A DNA stretch of 64,000 nucleotides from CAUZIZ01 sp965218775 (GTDB lineage: Bacteria > Acidobacteriota > UBA6911 > RPQK01 > JAJDTT01): the NCBI GenBank assembly GCA_965218775.1, contig CBDCLS010000006.1, positions 3,038,001 through 3,102,000 on the forward strand, given 5' to 3'. The number at the start of each line of letters is the position of its first letter. Positions within the stretch are counted from its first letter, which is position 1. The notes beneath the pieces are model-generated. The model was not told where the DNA came from. It did no database searches and saw nothing but the letters and a program-made list of their open reading frames with translations. Made by a program: the position numbers and the translations under genes. This document shows positions 27,033-36,449 of this stretch, in pieces.

Positions 27033-29138
27033 ATGCGCACCCGACCTTACCTGGCTCCGCTTGTGAATCCGCTCTCGCTGCAGATCTCGCAGTGGATTGT
27101 CCTACCCGTCCTGATAGGTTGCTTGCTTGCTCCTGCGGAGGCTGGCGAAGGGAAGGAGAATTCGAGATTGGACCCCCAACTGGTTGCTGCTTCACCCCTG
27201 GGGGGGCAGCGCGGCTCGAAGTTTGAGGTCTCGCTCCAAGGTCGCGACCTGGATGGAGTGTATGCAGTCTGGTTTGAATGTGACGATCTGGAAGCGAGCA
27301 TCGAAAAGGTCGAGAGATCGGAGCTGCCGGCCGATGATGGAGGCTCCAAAAAGGATCGATACGGCAAAGTCACCAATGAGAATCAGCGTGAACATCGAGT
27401 CCTGCTGAGAGTATCGGCAAGCCCGAAGGCTGTTCTGGGACTGCACGGGTTCAGACTGGTAACGCCCCATGGCGTCTCCAATGCCTTACCCCTACAGATC
27501 GTACCGGAGGCAGTCACCGAAGAAACAGAGAGTGCCCATCAGCTCGCCTCCTCGGCACAGCCCTTGAGCTTTCCGGTGGTCGTCAATGGCAGTATCGATG
27601 AGAAAGGGGAGGTGGACTTCTACTCATTCGAGGTGTCGAAGGGACAGGAGCTGACTTTTCAAATCCACGCCGATTTCAAGGTGGATGTTCCCTACCGAGC
27701 CAAGGCCGAGCTGACGCTTCATGAAGAAGTCGAGAGTTGGTTCGAGCAGGGGCGGATCCAGCGCCTCATGACCCAGGGGCCGGTTATCTCTTGGGAGCCG
27801 ATAGAGGCCGCAATGCGTTGGTTCAATAAGCGTGATTTCGTCTCCGAGTTCGTGCTCAATCCGGACCTGAAGCATCGGTTTCAGAAGCAGGGTCGCTATT
27901 TCCTATCCGTTAATTCGTTTATTGGAGGGGGTGGGCCGATCCACAATTATCAGCTGCGGATCTTGACGGCCGAGACACAATCTGAGTCCCGGATGCGGAG
28001 ATCCTGGTTTACCAGGGCAGCCCATCCGGATCCCGCCGATTGGATCGAAAGGGATTCCAGCACGCAGCGCCAGCTGGGGAGTTTCAGTCGGAACCTGGAG
28101 CCCGGACGGCTGCAGGAGCTCTGGTCCAGGTCGGTCCGGACAGATCGGGAGACGCCTTCGCCAATCGGGTCCGCTGGCGGCGGACCCAGGGCAACGGAAG
28201 GTGAGCCTGAACCAATCCAGTCAGGAAAAGCTCTTCCGGCGACCCAGGAGGTCGACTCATTACCCGAGCGGGAACCCAATGACACTCGAAAGAGCGTGGT
28301 TCCGATCTCCATACCTGTCGTGGTTGAAGGTGCGATTGACCGGCCGGGGGATGTAGATCACTTCAGGTTCGAAGTGCTTGCTGGCCAGAGTCTGGCCTTC
28401 GAGATAGAGACGCCCCGCCTTGCGCCTCCGCAATTCAATCCCTGGCTGAAGGTGCTGGATTCGCAGGGCCGGGAAGTCTTTGACAATGTCTACAAGGAAT
28501 ACGGAGGGGATGGCGACGATGTCAACAAGAATATCGAGCGGAAAACCCTACATACCTTCGTCGAGTCGGGTAGCTACTACCTACAGCTCCGAGATCTAAC
28601 CCTGCGCAACGGGGGCACAGATCTGTCCTATCGAGTTCTGGTTCGTCCTCAGATCCCCCATCTCGGAAGGCTCGAGGTACACTTTGATGTGATATCCACG
28701 AGTTCCCAGCTGGTCAATCTCAAGGATCACATCAACCTCAGGGCAGGCATGGCCAAGGAGTTCATCGTGGTCAGTGAATATGAAGAGGGCTTCGGGGGCG
28801 ATGTCGCATTTAGAGTCCTGAATCTACCGCCAGGACTTGAGGTCTTACCGGCAGTACCAGCGCCCTGGACGGAGATCCTGCTCCGCGGTATTCAATATCG
28901 GCCAATCGGGGTAGATCTAGCGGATCCCAAGAAGTATCGTGCCCAGCGGAGGCCCACGACGATCGTCCTCTATGCTCGACCGGAGGCTCCACGGACGCGG
29001 CTGCCGCAGATGCTGGAAATCAGCGCGCGACCGGTTGTTCAAGGAAAGCCGGGTGCCTGGATGGTCGCTGGCGGCATTCCCTTGATGATACTTCCGCCGG
29101 ACCCTGATCTTGCTACCGGAGACCAAACGAGTCAGTAG
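27033..29138 (+). CDS. Large secreted protein with pre-peptidase C-terminal (PPC) domains
   Basis: A 701-residue exported protein, signal peptide about residues 16-38 (QISQWIVLPVLIGCLLAPAEA). An Ig-like N-terminal domain (GGQRGSKFEVSLQGRDLDGV) precedes two PPC-like beta domains: PVVVNGSIDEKGEVDFYSFEVSKGQELTF's region (about 185-310) and PVVVEGAIDRPGDVDHFRFEV (about 425-540). A low-complexity linker separates them. It has no catalytic motif. Such proteins are typically encoded beside DUF1549/DUF1553 cytochrome-like proteins; here the partner follows 4 nt after the stop, so the two are co-expressed and may form a periplasmic or surface complex. Confidence 0.82.
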   Translation: MRTRPYLAPLVNPLSLQISQWIVLPVLIGCLLAPAEAGEGKENSRLDPQLVAASPLGGQRGSKFEVSLQGRDLDGVYAVWFECDDLEASIEKVERSELPADDGGSKKDRYGKVTNENQREHRVLLRVSASPKAVLGLHGFRLVTPHGVSNALPLQIVPEAVTEETESAHQLASSAQPLSFPVVVNGSIDEKGEVDFYSFEVSKGQELTFQIHADFKVDVPYRAKAELTLHEEVESWFEQGRIQRLMTQGPVISWEPIEAAMRWFNKRDFVSEFVLNPDLKHRFQKQGRYFLSVNSFIGGGGPIHNYQLRILTAETQSESRMRRSWFTRAAHPDPADWIERDSSTQRQLGSFSRNLEPGRLQELWSRSVRTDRETPSPIGSAGGGPRATEGEPEPIQSGKALPATQEVDSLPEREPNDTRKSVVPISIPVVVEGAIDRPGDVDHFRFEVLAGQSLAFEIETPRLAPPQFNPWLKVLDSQGREVFDNVYKEYGGDGDDVNKNIERKTLHTFVESGSYYLQLRDLTLRNGGTDLSYRVLVRPQIPHLGRLEVHFDVISTSSQLVNLKDHINLRAGMAKEFIVVSEYEEGFGGDVAFRVLNLPPGLEVLPAVPAPWTEILLRGIQYRPIGVDLADPKKYRAQRRPTTIVLYARPEAPRTRLPQMLEISARPVVQGKPGAWMVAGGIPLMILPPDPDLATGDQTSQ

Positions 29139-29142
29139 CACC

Positions 29143-31710
29143 ATGAGAGTCAAGAACATCACTTTATTGACCTTGAGCCTCTGCGTGATCTGCAGTGCAA
29201 TCGGCCCTGGCTCTAGGTCCTTGATTGCGTCGAGCAACCAGGAGTCCCAGGAGCGCACTACACCGGATCCAGAAGCCGAACTCCTCTCCCTACGTTTGGT
29301 GCCGGAGAAGATCACCCTCTGGGGTCACGACGCCTCACAGCGATTCTTGGTGTTGGGCAGGTACTCGGATGGTCTGGAGCGCGACATCACCGGGAAGGGC
29401 CGCTTTTCGATTGCGGATCCCGGACGCGCAGCCCTGAACCCCGAGGGAAAGGTCGAGTCTCTGACTGACGGCGAAACCACGATTAGAGTTGAAGTGGACG
29501 GGAAGTCGGCGATAGCTCCCGTTCGAATTCAGGAAGCACAGAGGTCGAGACCGTTCAGCTTTGCTCGGGACATCGGTGGGATCCTGACCAAGCGAGGATG
29601 CAACACCAGCGAATGCCACGGCGGCGTTAAAGGACGGGGTGGATACAAGCTCTCGCTCAGCGCCTTCTACCCCGCAGAAGACTACAAATGGACCGTCGAG
29701 GGAGGAGTCTTTCAGGTTCTGACCACCGAGTCGAAAGGCCCGCGGACACCGCGGGTCAATCCAGAGGATCCAGAAAAGAGTCTCCTGCTATTGAAACCCA
29801 CCCTGGGTTCCGCCCACGCCGGTGGGAAGCGTTTCGGGCTCGACTCTGCCGACTATCAGACCATCCTCGACTGGATTTCGAGAGGCGCTCCCTACAGTGA
29901 CGAAGCAGGTCCAGAGGGCAGACGGGTCGAACGGGTTGAAATCTTTCCCAGCGAGGGAGTTCTCAAGCTGGGTGAAGTGCGGCTGCTGCTGGTTACCGCT
30001 CATTTGAGCAACGGGCGGCGCGAGGACGTTAGCGACCAGACTCTCTACGTTTCCAAGAACTCCGATGTGGTAGAAGTGGGCCCCGACGGGATCGCTAGCG
30101 CGGTACGATTGGGAGAAACCTCCATTCTGGCTCGTACTGCAGGCCACACCGTCAGTGCCCGTTTTGGAGTGATTGCGGATGCGGTTGCCGACCCCTCCGA
30201 ACCTCCTCACCACAACTTTATCGACGATTACGTCTTTGACAAATTGCGTCGCTTCAACATCCAACCGTCAGGGCTGTCGAGCGATGAGGAATTCCTGCGT
30301 CGAATCTGCCTGGATCTCACTGGCACCTTGCCGCCCGCGCGGCGCGTGAAGGAGTTTGTGGCCAGCAAAGATTCGGGGAAGCGACAGCAGCTGGTCCAGC
30401 TGTTGCTCAACTCTCCCGAGTATCTAGATTACTGGAACTTTCGCTTCGGCGAGGTCTTCAGGATACGAGCCAACGAACAGGCGGAACATGGATATGCTTA
30501 TTGGCGTTGGCTCAGGAGCAGTCTCGGTCAGGAGAAGCCTTACGACCAGATGGTGCGCGAACGTGTTAGCGCTCAGGGGTTTGAGGGGGCCACCAGACAC
30601 TATCCCATGGACGATCCTCAGGCAGCCGATCTAATGGCAGAGTCGGTTCGGGCCTTCATGGGTCGACGCCTGGACTGCGCCCAGTGTCACAACCATCCTT
30701 TCGAGGACTGGAGTCAGAACCAGTTCTGGGGATTGGCTGCGTTCTTCGGAAAGCTGAGCCGGACCGAGTGGCCTGGATTCGGGGCTGCCGTCGTGTTCGA
30801 CGACCCAGCAGGACCGGACCCCGACTACGGTGAGCCTCCAGAGAGCAGCAAGGTGATTCATCCCCGTACCAAAGAGCTGATACTCCCGACGTTCCTCGAT
30901 GGGCGAGTCCTGCCTTCCGAGGAGCAGCTGGATCCCAGATTGGGCCTGGCCAAATGGATGACTAGCCACCCCTATTTTGCGGAAGCTGCCGCCAATCGGA
31001 TCTGGAGCTATTTTTTCGGTAGAGGCTTGGTGAATCCGGTCGACGATTTCCGCTCTGCCAATCCCGCCACCCACCCCGGTCTGCTCAGCGCCTTGGCCAG
31101 GGATTTCAGAGAACACGGATACAACCTGAAGCATCTATTTGCCCGAATCGCCGAATCACGAACCTATCAGTTGACCTCGCTCTCCAATCCGAGCAACCCA
31201 AACGATCTCATCAACTACTCCCACCATGTTCCACGCCTTCTGGATGCGGAAGTGCTGTTGGATGCGATATCACAGGTGACCGGTGTGCCCGAAGAGTTCG
31301 AGAATTCGGCGGGAGGGAAAGCTCCTCCAGGCACGCGGGCCATCCAGCTGCGGAACCCAGACGCCTACCCTTCGAGGTTTCTGGAGGAGTACGGAAGGCC
31401 CAGTCGGTCAACTTTGCCGGAGCGCAACAGCGATCCCAGCCTGGGACAGGCGCTGCATATGTTGGCGGGGTTTACCTATACCGAGAAGCTCAGGCAGCAG
31501 GGCAGTCGCTTGGGGCGCCTGTTGGCCGCGGGGTCACCGGACTCAGAGATCATCAATGAGTTCTACCTTGCCGCTCTCTCGCGCCTCCCGAGGAAGAGTG
31601 AAAAGCAACGGTTGAATCAACTTTTCGCCGCCAGATCTTCGCGAGAGGAGGCCTTCACGGACTTTCTCTGGGCGCTGATCGCTTCTCGGGAGTTCGCCTA
31701 CAATCATTGA
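29143..31710 (+). CDS. Secreted DUF1549/DUF1553 protein with cytochrome-like and bacterial Ig domains
   Basis: An 855-residue exported protein. After the signal peptide (LLTLSLCVICSAIG) come an Ig-like domain (about 45-130), a heme-type motif CNTSECHGG with four residues between the cysteines (CX4CH), and a second Ig-like domain (280-350). DUF1549 then spans 355-560 (EEFLRRICLDLTGTLPP; CAQCHNHPFEDWSQ gives a CxxCH), and DUF1553 covers 600-855 (ANRIWSYFFGRGLVNPVDDF; SRTYQLT). The family is abundant in planctomycetes and acidobacteria; its reaction is unknown. Start ATG 29143 opens the signal peptide. Confidence 0.9.
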   Translation: MRVKNITLLTLSLCVICSAIGPGSRSLIASSNQESQERTTPDPEAELLSLRLVPEKITLWGHDASQRFLVLGRYSDGLERDITGKGRFSIADPGRAALNPEGKVESLTDGETTIRVEVDGKSAIAPVRIQEAQRSRPFSFARDIGGILTKRGCNTSECHGGVKGRGGYKLSLSAFYPAEDYKWTVEGGVFQVLTTESKGPRTPRVNPEDPEKSLLLLKPTLGSAHAGGKRFGLDSADYQTILDWISRGAPYSDEAGPEGRRVERVEIFPSEGVLKLGEVRLLLVTAHLSNGRREDVSDQTLYVSKNSDVVEVGPDGIASAVRLGETSILARTAGHTVSARFGVIADAVADPSEPPHHNFIDDYVFDKLRRFNIQPSGLSSDEEFLRRICLDLTGTLPPARRVKEFVASKDSGKRQQLVQLLLNSPEYLDYWNFRFGEVFRIRANEQAEHGYAYWRWLRSSLGQEKPYDQMVRERVSAQGFEGATRHYPMDDPQAADLMAESVRAFMGRRLDCAQCHNHPFEDWSQNQFWGLAAFFGKLSRTEWPGFGAAVVFDDPAGPDPDYGEPPESSKVIHPRTKELILPTFLDGRVLPSEEQLDPRLGLAKWMTSHPYFAEAAANRIWSYFFGRGLVNPVDDFRSANPATHPGLLSALARDFREHGYNLKHLFARIAESRTYQLTSLSNPSNPNDLINYSHHVPRLLDAEVLLDAISQVTGVPEEFENSAGGKAPPGTRAIQLRNPDAYPSRFLEEYGRPSRSTLPERNSDPSLGQALHMLAGFTYTEKLRQQGSRLGRLLAAGSPDSEIINEFYLAALSRLPRKSEKQRLNQLFAARSSREEAFTDFLWALIASREFAYNH

Positions 31711-31751
31711 TCTCTCGTCCAGTTGCTTTCGCCCGCCCGTCTATGTTTTTC

Positions 31752-31765
31752 TTACCGCGCGGTAA
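31752..31765. promoter_or_regulatory. Perfect 14-bp palindrome upstream of methyltransferase gene
   Basis: TTACCGCGCGGTAA lies 86 nt before the start codon of the homocysteine methyltransferase gene and could be an operator. No second copy was noticed in the window. Confidence 0.35.
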
Positions 31766-31850
31766 AGTGACCTGCACCGGTTGCGCGATGTGTCTCCGTT
31801 GAAGGATAAACTTGATTGTTTGTGAATCAGCAGGGATGTGACAGAACGAA

Positions 31851-32831
31851 ATGAATGGAACTGAAGGCGTGAATCAGACGGCGGACCTCAAGAGGTCTGT
31901 CCCAGCTCGAGACGGCATTCTGGAACGGCTGGCAGGAGGTGAGATCCTGCTGGCCGAAGGTGCCATGGGGACTGAGCTACAGGAGGGTGGACTGGAGCAA
32001 GGAGACTGCGGAGAAGAATGGAACGTCAGCCTTCCAGACAAGGTGCGTGAGATTCATCGATCCTATGTTGAGGTAGGCGCCGACATTATCTACACCAACA
32101 CTTTTGGAGCCACCGAGTTGAGACTCGCTGAACACCGGGTGAAGGGACGTCTGGAAGATCTCCGAGAACATGGAATCGACCCCGACGACCTTCGCGAGGT
32201 GACCCGATTGGTCAATCTACAGGGTGCCCAATTGGCCCGGGAAGCCTTTGAGGATGGGCTCCACCTGGTGGCAGGTGATATGGGTCCCGCCGTGGGCGAC
32301 AAGTTGATCAACGGCGTCTTCACCGAAGAAGAGGTTCTTGCGACCTATCGGAATCAGGCCCTTTTTCTGAAAGAGGGAGGAGTGGATCTGCTGGCGATTG
32401 AAACGGTGTTCGATCCCCAGGAGTCGACGCTTGCCTATAGAGCGTGCGAGGACCTCGAACTCCCGATCTTGGTGAGTCTGGCCATCACTCGTAAAAACCA
32501 TCTGGGACAGCCCGCCACCGATTTCGGGATTCTCGTAGACAAGATTCCGGAACTCTACCCCGACGCCGATATCGTGGGCATCAACTGCGGACAGGACATC
32601 GAGCTAACCCTTGAAGCGGTGGGGGCCCTGCGACGTTTGACGGACAAGCCGATTCTGGCCAAGCCGAACGCCGGAATTCCAGAGTACGTCAAGGGTAAGA
32701 TATTCTATTCCCTCACCCCCGACGATCTGGCCGGCTACGCCAAGCGTTTCAGGGAGGCAGGTGCCAACATCATCGGCGGCTGCTGCGGGACAACCCCCGA
32801 ACATATCGCGGCGATGAGAGCGGTTGTGTAG
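31851..32831 (+). CDS. Homocysteine S-methyltransferase family protein
   Basis: Zinc-dependent TIM-barrel enzyme of 326 residues that moves a methyl group to homocysteine (betaine or S-methylmethionine donor; the MetH N-terminal module has the same fold). Motifs: LLAEGAMGTELQEGG, ADIIYTNTFGA, DLLAIETVFDP, VGINCGQ with the first zinc Cys, and NIIGGCCGTTPEHI with the Cys pair. There is no cobalamin domain, so it works alone or with a separate partner. ATG start after GGGATGTG. An IS4-type element lies between it and the aminotransferase gene that follows on the same strand. Confidence 0.88.
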   Translation: MNGTEGVNQTADLKRSVPARDGILERLAGGEILLAEGAMGTELQEGGLEQGDCGEEWNVSLPDKVREIHRSYVEVGADIIYTNTFGATELRLAEHRVKGRLEDLREHGIDPDDLREVTRLVNLQGAQLAREAFEDGLHLVAGDMGPAVGDKLINGVFTEEEVLATYRNQALFLKEGGVDLLAIETVFDPQESTLAYRACEDLELPILVSLAITRKNHLGQPATDFGILVDKIPELYPDADIVGINCGQDIELTLEAVGALRRLTDKPILAKPNAGIPEYVKGKIFYSLTPDDLAGYAKRFREAGANIIGGCCGTTPEHIAAMRAVV

Positions 32832-32907
32832 AAATCCAACGAAAGCGTCGGGCCGACTGAGTCGTTGGGATAAGCACGACCCTTCTCACGAATAATAGAA
32901 AGGATTA

Positions 32908-34241
32908 CACTGCTGTCCGGTTTAGATTGTAGAGATCGTCTATAAGTTACATGGGTATAGTAGGTTGCGACGAGGAAGGGGTGTGACGCATTTGAATTTT
33001 CGTGGCTTCTCCTTGGCCCCGTACCCAGACGGTCAGAGGCGTAGTCCAGTCTCTGGCCATGAACCCAAGACGAACGATTTTTGCCCAGCTGATGGAGGGG
33101 ATTCACCGGGAACAGTTCCAGCGCTGTGTCGAGCGTTACGGAGGAGACCGCCGGGTGCGCCGCTTCTCGTGCCGGAACCAGTTTCTGGCCATGGCCTTCG
33201 CGCAGTTGACGTACCGGGAGAGCTTGCGGGACATCGAGGCCTGCCTGCGCTCCCGAAGCGAGCTGCTCTATTCGCTGGGATTTCGCGGGGAGGTGGCCCG
33301 CAGCACCCTGGCCGAAGCCAACGAAACACGGGACTGGCGTATCTACGCCGACTTGGCGCAGAAGCTCATTGTCAAAGCCAGACGCCTGTATGCCAACGAG
33401 CAACTCGGTCTGGAGCTGGGGGAGACAGTCTATGCCTTCGACTCGACCACCATCGACCTGTGCTTGAGCTTGTTTCCCTGGGCCCACTTTCGCAAGCGCA
33501 AGGGCGCCATCAAACTGCACACCCTGCTGGACTTGCGGGGTCCGATCCCCACCGTCATCGAGATCACCCAGGGAAAGTGCCACGACGTCAACCTGTTGGA
33601 TTCCCTCGTCATCGAGCCCGGTGCCTTTTACGTCATGGACCGGGGTTATCTCGACTTTGCTCGTCTGCATGTCGTTCATCAAGCTTGCGCCTACTTTGTG
33701 ATTCGGGCCAAGAAGAATCTCCGCTTTACTCGCTACACCTCTCGAGCACGGACCGATCAGCCCGGAGTTCGCAGCGATCACACCGGGCGCTTGGCCTTGC
33801 CAAAATCTCGGCAAGACTATCCAGAGCACTTGCGAAGAGTTCGCTTCTTCGACGCTCCCACCAACAAATCTCTCGTCTTCCTGACGAACAATTTCACCCT
33901 TCCGGCCCTCAGCGTCGCCTCCCTCTACAAACTCCGCTGGCAGGTGGAGCTGTTCTTCAAGTGGATCAAGCAGCACCTGCGAATCAAGACCTTCTACGGC
34001 ACCTCCGACAATGCCGTTCGCACCCAGATCTGGATTGCTGTCTGCGTTTACCTCCTCATCGCAATCCTGAAAAAGGAACTCAAGCTTCCCCAAAGTCTAC
34101 ACAGTATTCTGCAGGTTTTGAGCGTGACCGCATTCGAGAAAGTTCCCATTTATCAACTACTTATGAGACCTAGCTTGCAGGAAGCCCACAGTCCTAGCTC
34201 TAACCAGTTGACTCTATGGGACTTATAACCGGACACTAGTG
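32908..34241 (+). mobile_element. IS4-type insertion sequence, complete
   Basis: A 1334-bp element flanked by the 9-bp direct repeat AAAGGATTA (32899-32907 and 34242-34250). Ends are inverted repeats CACTGCTGTCCGGTTTA and, in complement, CACTAGTGTCCGGTTATA. One intact transposase gene inside. It inserted 16 nt before the GTG of the aminotransferase gene; the duplicated AAAGGA leaves that gene a ribosome binding site but cuts it off from its former upstream DNA. Confidence 0.9.
33059..34228 (+). CDS. IS4 family transposase
   Basis: A 389-residue DDE transposase. The N-terminal region (TIFAQLMEGIHREQFQRCVE, then SCRNQFLAMAFAQLTYRESLRDIE) is typical of IS4-group proteins. The catalytic Asp lies in YAFDSTTIDL, the second in YVMDRGYLDF, and the Glu in YKLRWQVELFFKWIKQHLRIK (the Y-(2)-R-(3)-E-(6)-K signature). 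Full length. ATG 33059 was preferred to the longer frame because it matches the usual N-terminus. Confidence 0.94.
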   Translation: MNPRRTIFAQLMEGIHREQFQRCVERYGGDRRVRRFSCRNQFLAMAFAQLTYRESLRDIEACLRSRSELLYSLGFRGEVARSTLAEANETRDWRIYADLAQKLIVKARRLYANEQLGLELGETVYAFDSTTIDLCLSLFPWAHFRKRKGAIKLHTLLDLRGPIPTVIEITQGKCHDVNLLDSLVIEPGAFYVMDRGYLDFARLHVVHQACAYFVIRAKKNLRFTRYTSRARTDQPGVRSDHTGRLALPKSRQDYPEHLRRVRFFDAPTNKSLVFLTNNFTLPALSVASLYKLRWQVELFFKWIKQHLRIKTFYGTSDNAVRTQIWIAVCVYLLIAILKKELKLPQSLHSILQVLSVTAFEKVPIYQLLMRPSLQEAHSPSSNQLTLWDL

Positions 34242-34257
34242 AAAGGATTAAGAAAAA

Positions 34258-35445
34258 GTGATCAAGATATCAGCACGCATACAGAACCTGGCCGAGTCGG
34301 CAACCATCGCCGTCAGCAACCGCGCAGCACAGATGCGCTCAGAGGGCATCGATGTTTTGAGCCTGGGAGCCGGTGAACCGGATTTCGATACCCCCTCCCA
34401 TATCAGCGACTGTGTGATCGAGGCCATCAGGGCCGGGAAGACGAAGTATGCCAAGCCGGCTTCAGGAACACCGGCGGTCAAGAACGCCATCATCGAAAAG
34501 TTGCGTAGCCAGAACGACCTGGAGTATGACCCATCTCAAATCGTTGTGACAGTGGGAGGGAAGGAAGCCCTTTGGCTAGCCTTTGCCTCAGTTCTGGATC
34601 CAGGGGATGAGGTCATTGTGCCGGCGCCCTACTGGGTCTCCTATCCCGAGCAGGTAAGACTTGTGGGCGGAGTTCCGGTTGTCGTTGAGGCCGGAGTCAG
34701 CCAGGAATTCAAGATCACACCGCAGCAGCTGGAAAGTGCGTTGACGCCGAAAACCCGCGCTTTTGTGTTCAATTCTCCCAGCAATCCGAGCGGAACGGCC
34801 TATACGCCAGAGGAGACCATTGGGTTGGCCCAGGTGCTTGAAAGCCGGGACGATGTGGTCGTCTTCAGCGACGAGATCTACGAGCACTTTCTCTACGGCG
34901 GAGCTACTTTCAAGAGCTTTGCCAGCATCTCACCCCATGCCTATGACCACACCTTGACCTTCAATTCGGCATCGAAAACCTACTCCATGACCGGATGGCG
35001 GATCGGCTTTGCCGCAGGACCGGTCGAACTGATTCGCAGCATGGGCAAACTTCAATCCCAGACCACCAGTGGAGGAGCCACCTTCACCATGGATGCCCTG
35101 GCCGAGGCCTTGAGCGCCGACCAACAGTGCGTCGAAGACATGCGAATAGAGTTCGAGCGTCGCGGTGAGTACTTGCATCAACGTCTGAATTCCTTGCCGG
35201 GAGTCGTTTGTCCCAAGCCTGCTGGGGCCTTTTACGTCTTTCCCGACGTCTCGGGGACCTATTCCGGCCTGGGCGTCTCGGGCTCGGTGGAGTGGGCTAC
35301 CCGGTTGCTGGAGGAGGCCCATCTGGCCCTGGTTCCCGGTTCCGCCTTCGGCCTGGACAGCTGTGTCCGACTCAGCTTTGCCACCAGCATGGAAAATCTG
35401 GCAGAGGGCCTGGATCGAATGGAGCGATTCCTGGGGACTGCTTAG
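34258..35445 (+). CDS. Class I aspartate-type aminotransferase
   Basis: PLP enzyme of 395 residues that transfers amino groups between aspartate (or prephenate and related acids) and 2-oxoglutarate. Motifs: LGAGEPDFDTP at the N-terminus, YAKPASGTPAVKNAI, FNSPSNPSGTAYT, VFSDEIYEHF, the PLP lysine in FNSASKTYSMTGWRIG and the substrate Arg in CVRLSFATSMENL. Start is GTG 34258, ten nt after AAAGGA, a site now supplied by the target duplication of the IS4 element. Its stop overlaps the convergent DapA-like gene by 4 nt. Confidence 0.92.
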   Translation: MIKISARIQNLAESATIAVSNRAAQMRSEGIDVLSLGAGEPDFDTPSHISDCVIEAIRAGKTKYAKPASGTPAVKNAIIEKLRSQNDLEYDPSQIVVTVGGKEALWLAFASVLDPGDEVIVPAPYWVSYPEQVRLVGGVPVVVEAGVSQEFKITPQQLESALTPKTRAFVFNSPSNPSGTAYTPEETIGLAQVLESRDDVVVFSDEIYEHFLYGGATFKSFASISPHAYDHTLTFNSASKTYSMTGWRIGFAAGPVELIRSMGKLQSQTTSGGATFTMDALAEALSADQQCVEDMRIEFERRGEYLHQRLNSLPGVVCPKPAGAFYVFPDVSGTYSGLGVSGSVEWATRLLEEAHLALVPGSAFGLDSCVRLSFATSMENLAEGLDRMERFLGTA

Positions 35446-36389
35446 GTACTCTGCCACCAGCTGGTGACGGAAGCTTCCAGCTCAAGGAAGTACTCGATGA
35501 TCTCGTCGGCGACGCGGCCGTTGTAAGGGTCCCACTCGAAACTGCCTTCCCTCATCTTTGGCGTCTGGAATATCCCCTTCCGAACCAGCAGTCGTTTGCC
35601 GAATGCGATCGAGACGATGAGCTCCTGATGGGAGAAGCCCAGCACTGGCTGTAGCCGGTTGAAGAGCTCGATGGCTCCCTCCCGGTCACCGTTCCGGTGG
35701 CGCCGGTCGATCGCGGCAAACACCCGGACCGTTGAGCTCTCAGGGATCATTGCGTCTACTCCGCGGTCCAGCGCCTCAATCATCTGGGCCGTGGACCATC
35801 CCCCTGCAATGAAGATCTCTTCCCCACATCTATCCCTTACGGCCGAGTACTTCGGCCCCGCCGGGATGGACTCGATCTTCAATGCGGCCAGCGTGGGAAG
35901 CGTCCGGGTCAGTCTCTCAATCAGGTCGAGCTCGAGACCCGGACCGGAAAAGTCCAGATCCTGAAGCATCAGGGGGAAGTCGCCTGCTCCCTCGATGATC
36001 TCGCGGAAGAAGGGTACAACCTGCTCCGGGTGTCGATAGAGATCGGTTGGGACGGCGACCAGATAGGCTGCGGCTCCTACCGTCCGTGCCAGCTGCGCCT
36101 GTTCGATGCATGCCTGCGGCTGGGGGGCTGAGGCGCCGACGATGATAGGGACCCGGCTCCGGGCGACATCGACTGCTTTCTGCACAATGCTGCGCCGTTC
36201 CTCCGGCCTCAGACTGCCCACCTCGCTGGCAACCGCAGGTACTAGAAACCCCTTGACGCCTCCGGCGATGGCCTCCTCGACCAGCGCCTCCAGCGATTTG
36301 AGATCAATCGCGCCTTGTGGATCGAAAGGAGTCTGGAGAACGGAGATAATACCGCGCTCCAGCGGGGGCGGGCCATGGGACAGATTCAT
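35442..36389 (-). CDS. DapA-like (N-acetylneuraminate lyase/dihydrodipicolinate synthase) family protein
   Basis: TIM-barrel aldolase family that uses a Schiff-base lysine with a 2-oxo acid. The 315-residue product has GIISVLQTPFD, GGVKGFLVPAVASEVGSL, PIIVGASAPQP and the lysine in LAALKIESIPAG. The usual YNxP tyrosine strand reads MLQDLDFSGPG, so the catalytic Tyr is absent or moved, and activity may differ from lysine biosynthesis. Neighbours point to sugar-acid or sialic acid breakdown. It lies 60 nt downstream of the propeller gene on the same strand. Confidence 0.82.
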   Translation of the reverse strand: MNLSHGPPPLERGIISVLQTPFDPQGAIDLKSLEALVEEAIAGGVKGFLVPAVASEVGSLRPEERRSIVQKAVDVARSRVPIIVGASAPQPQACIEQAQLARTVGAAAYLVAVPTDLYRHPEQVVPFFREIIEGAGDFPLMLQDLDFSGPGLELDLIERLTRTLPTLAALKIESIPAGPKYSAVRDRCGEEIFIAGGWSTAQMIEALDRGVDAMIPESSTVRVFAAIDRRHRNGDREGAIELFNRLQPVLGFSHQELIVSIAFGKRLLVRKGIFQTPKMREGSFEWDPYNGRVADEIIEYFLELEASVTSWWQST

Positions 36390-36449
36390 TTCGCGAGCCT
36401 AGCAGAGGCCGTCCGAGGAGGGAAGCCTCCCAGGCTGATTCAGAACTGC

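Noticed and set aside
32735..34093. 452-codon open frame on the minus strand
   Set aside because: Runs antisense through the IS4 transposase and the methyltransferase end; no protein motif.
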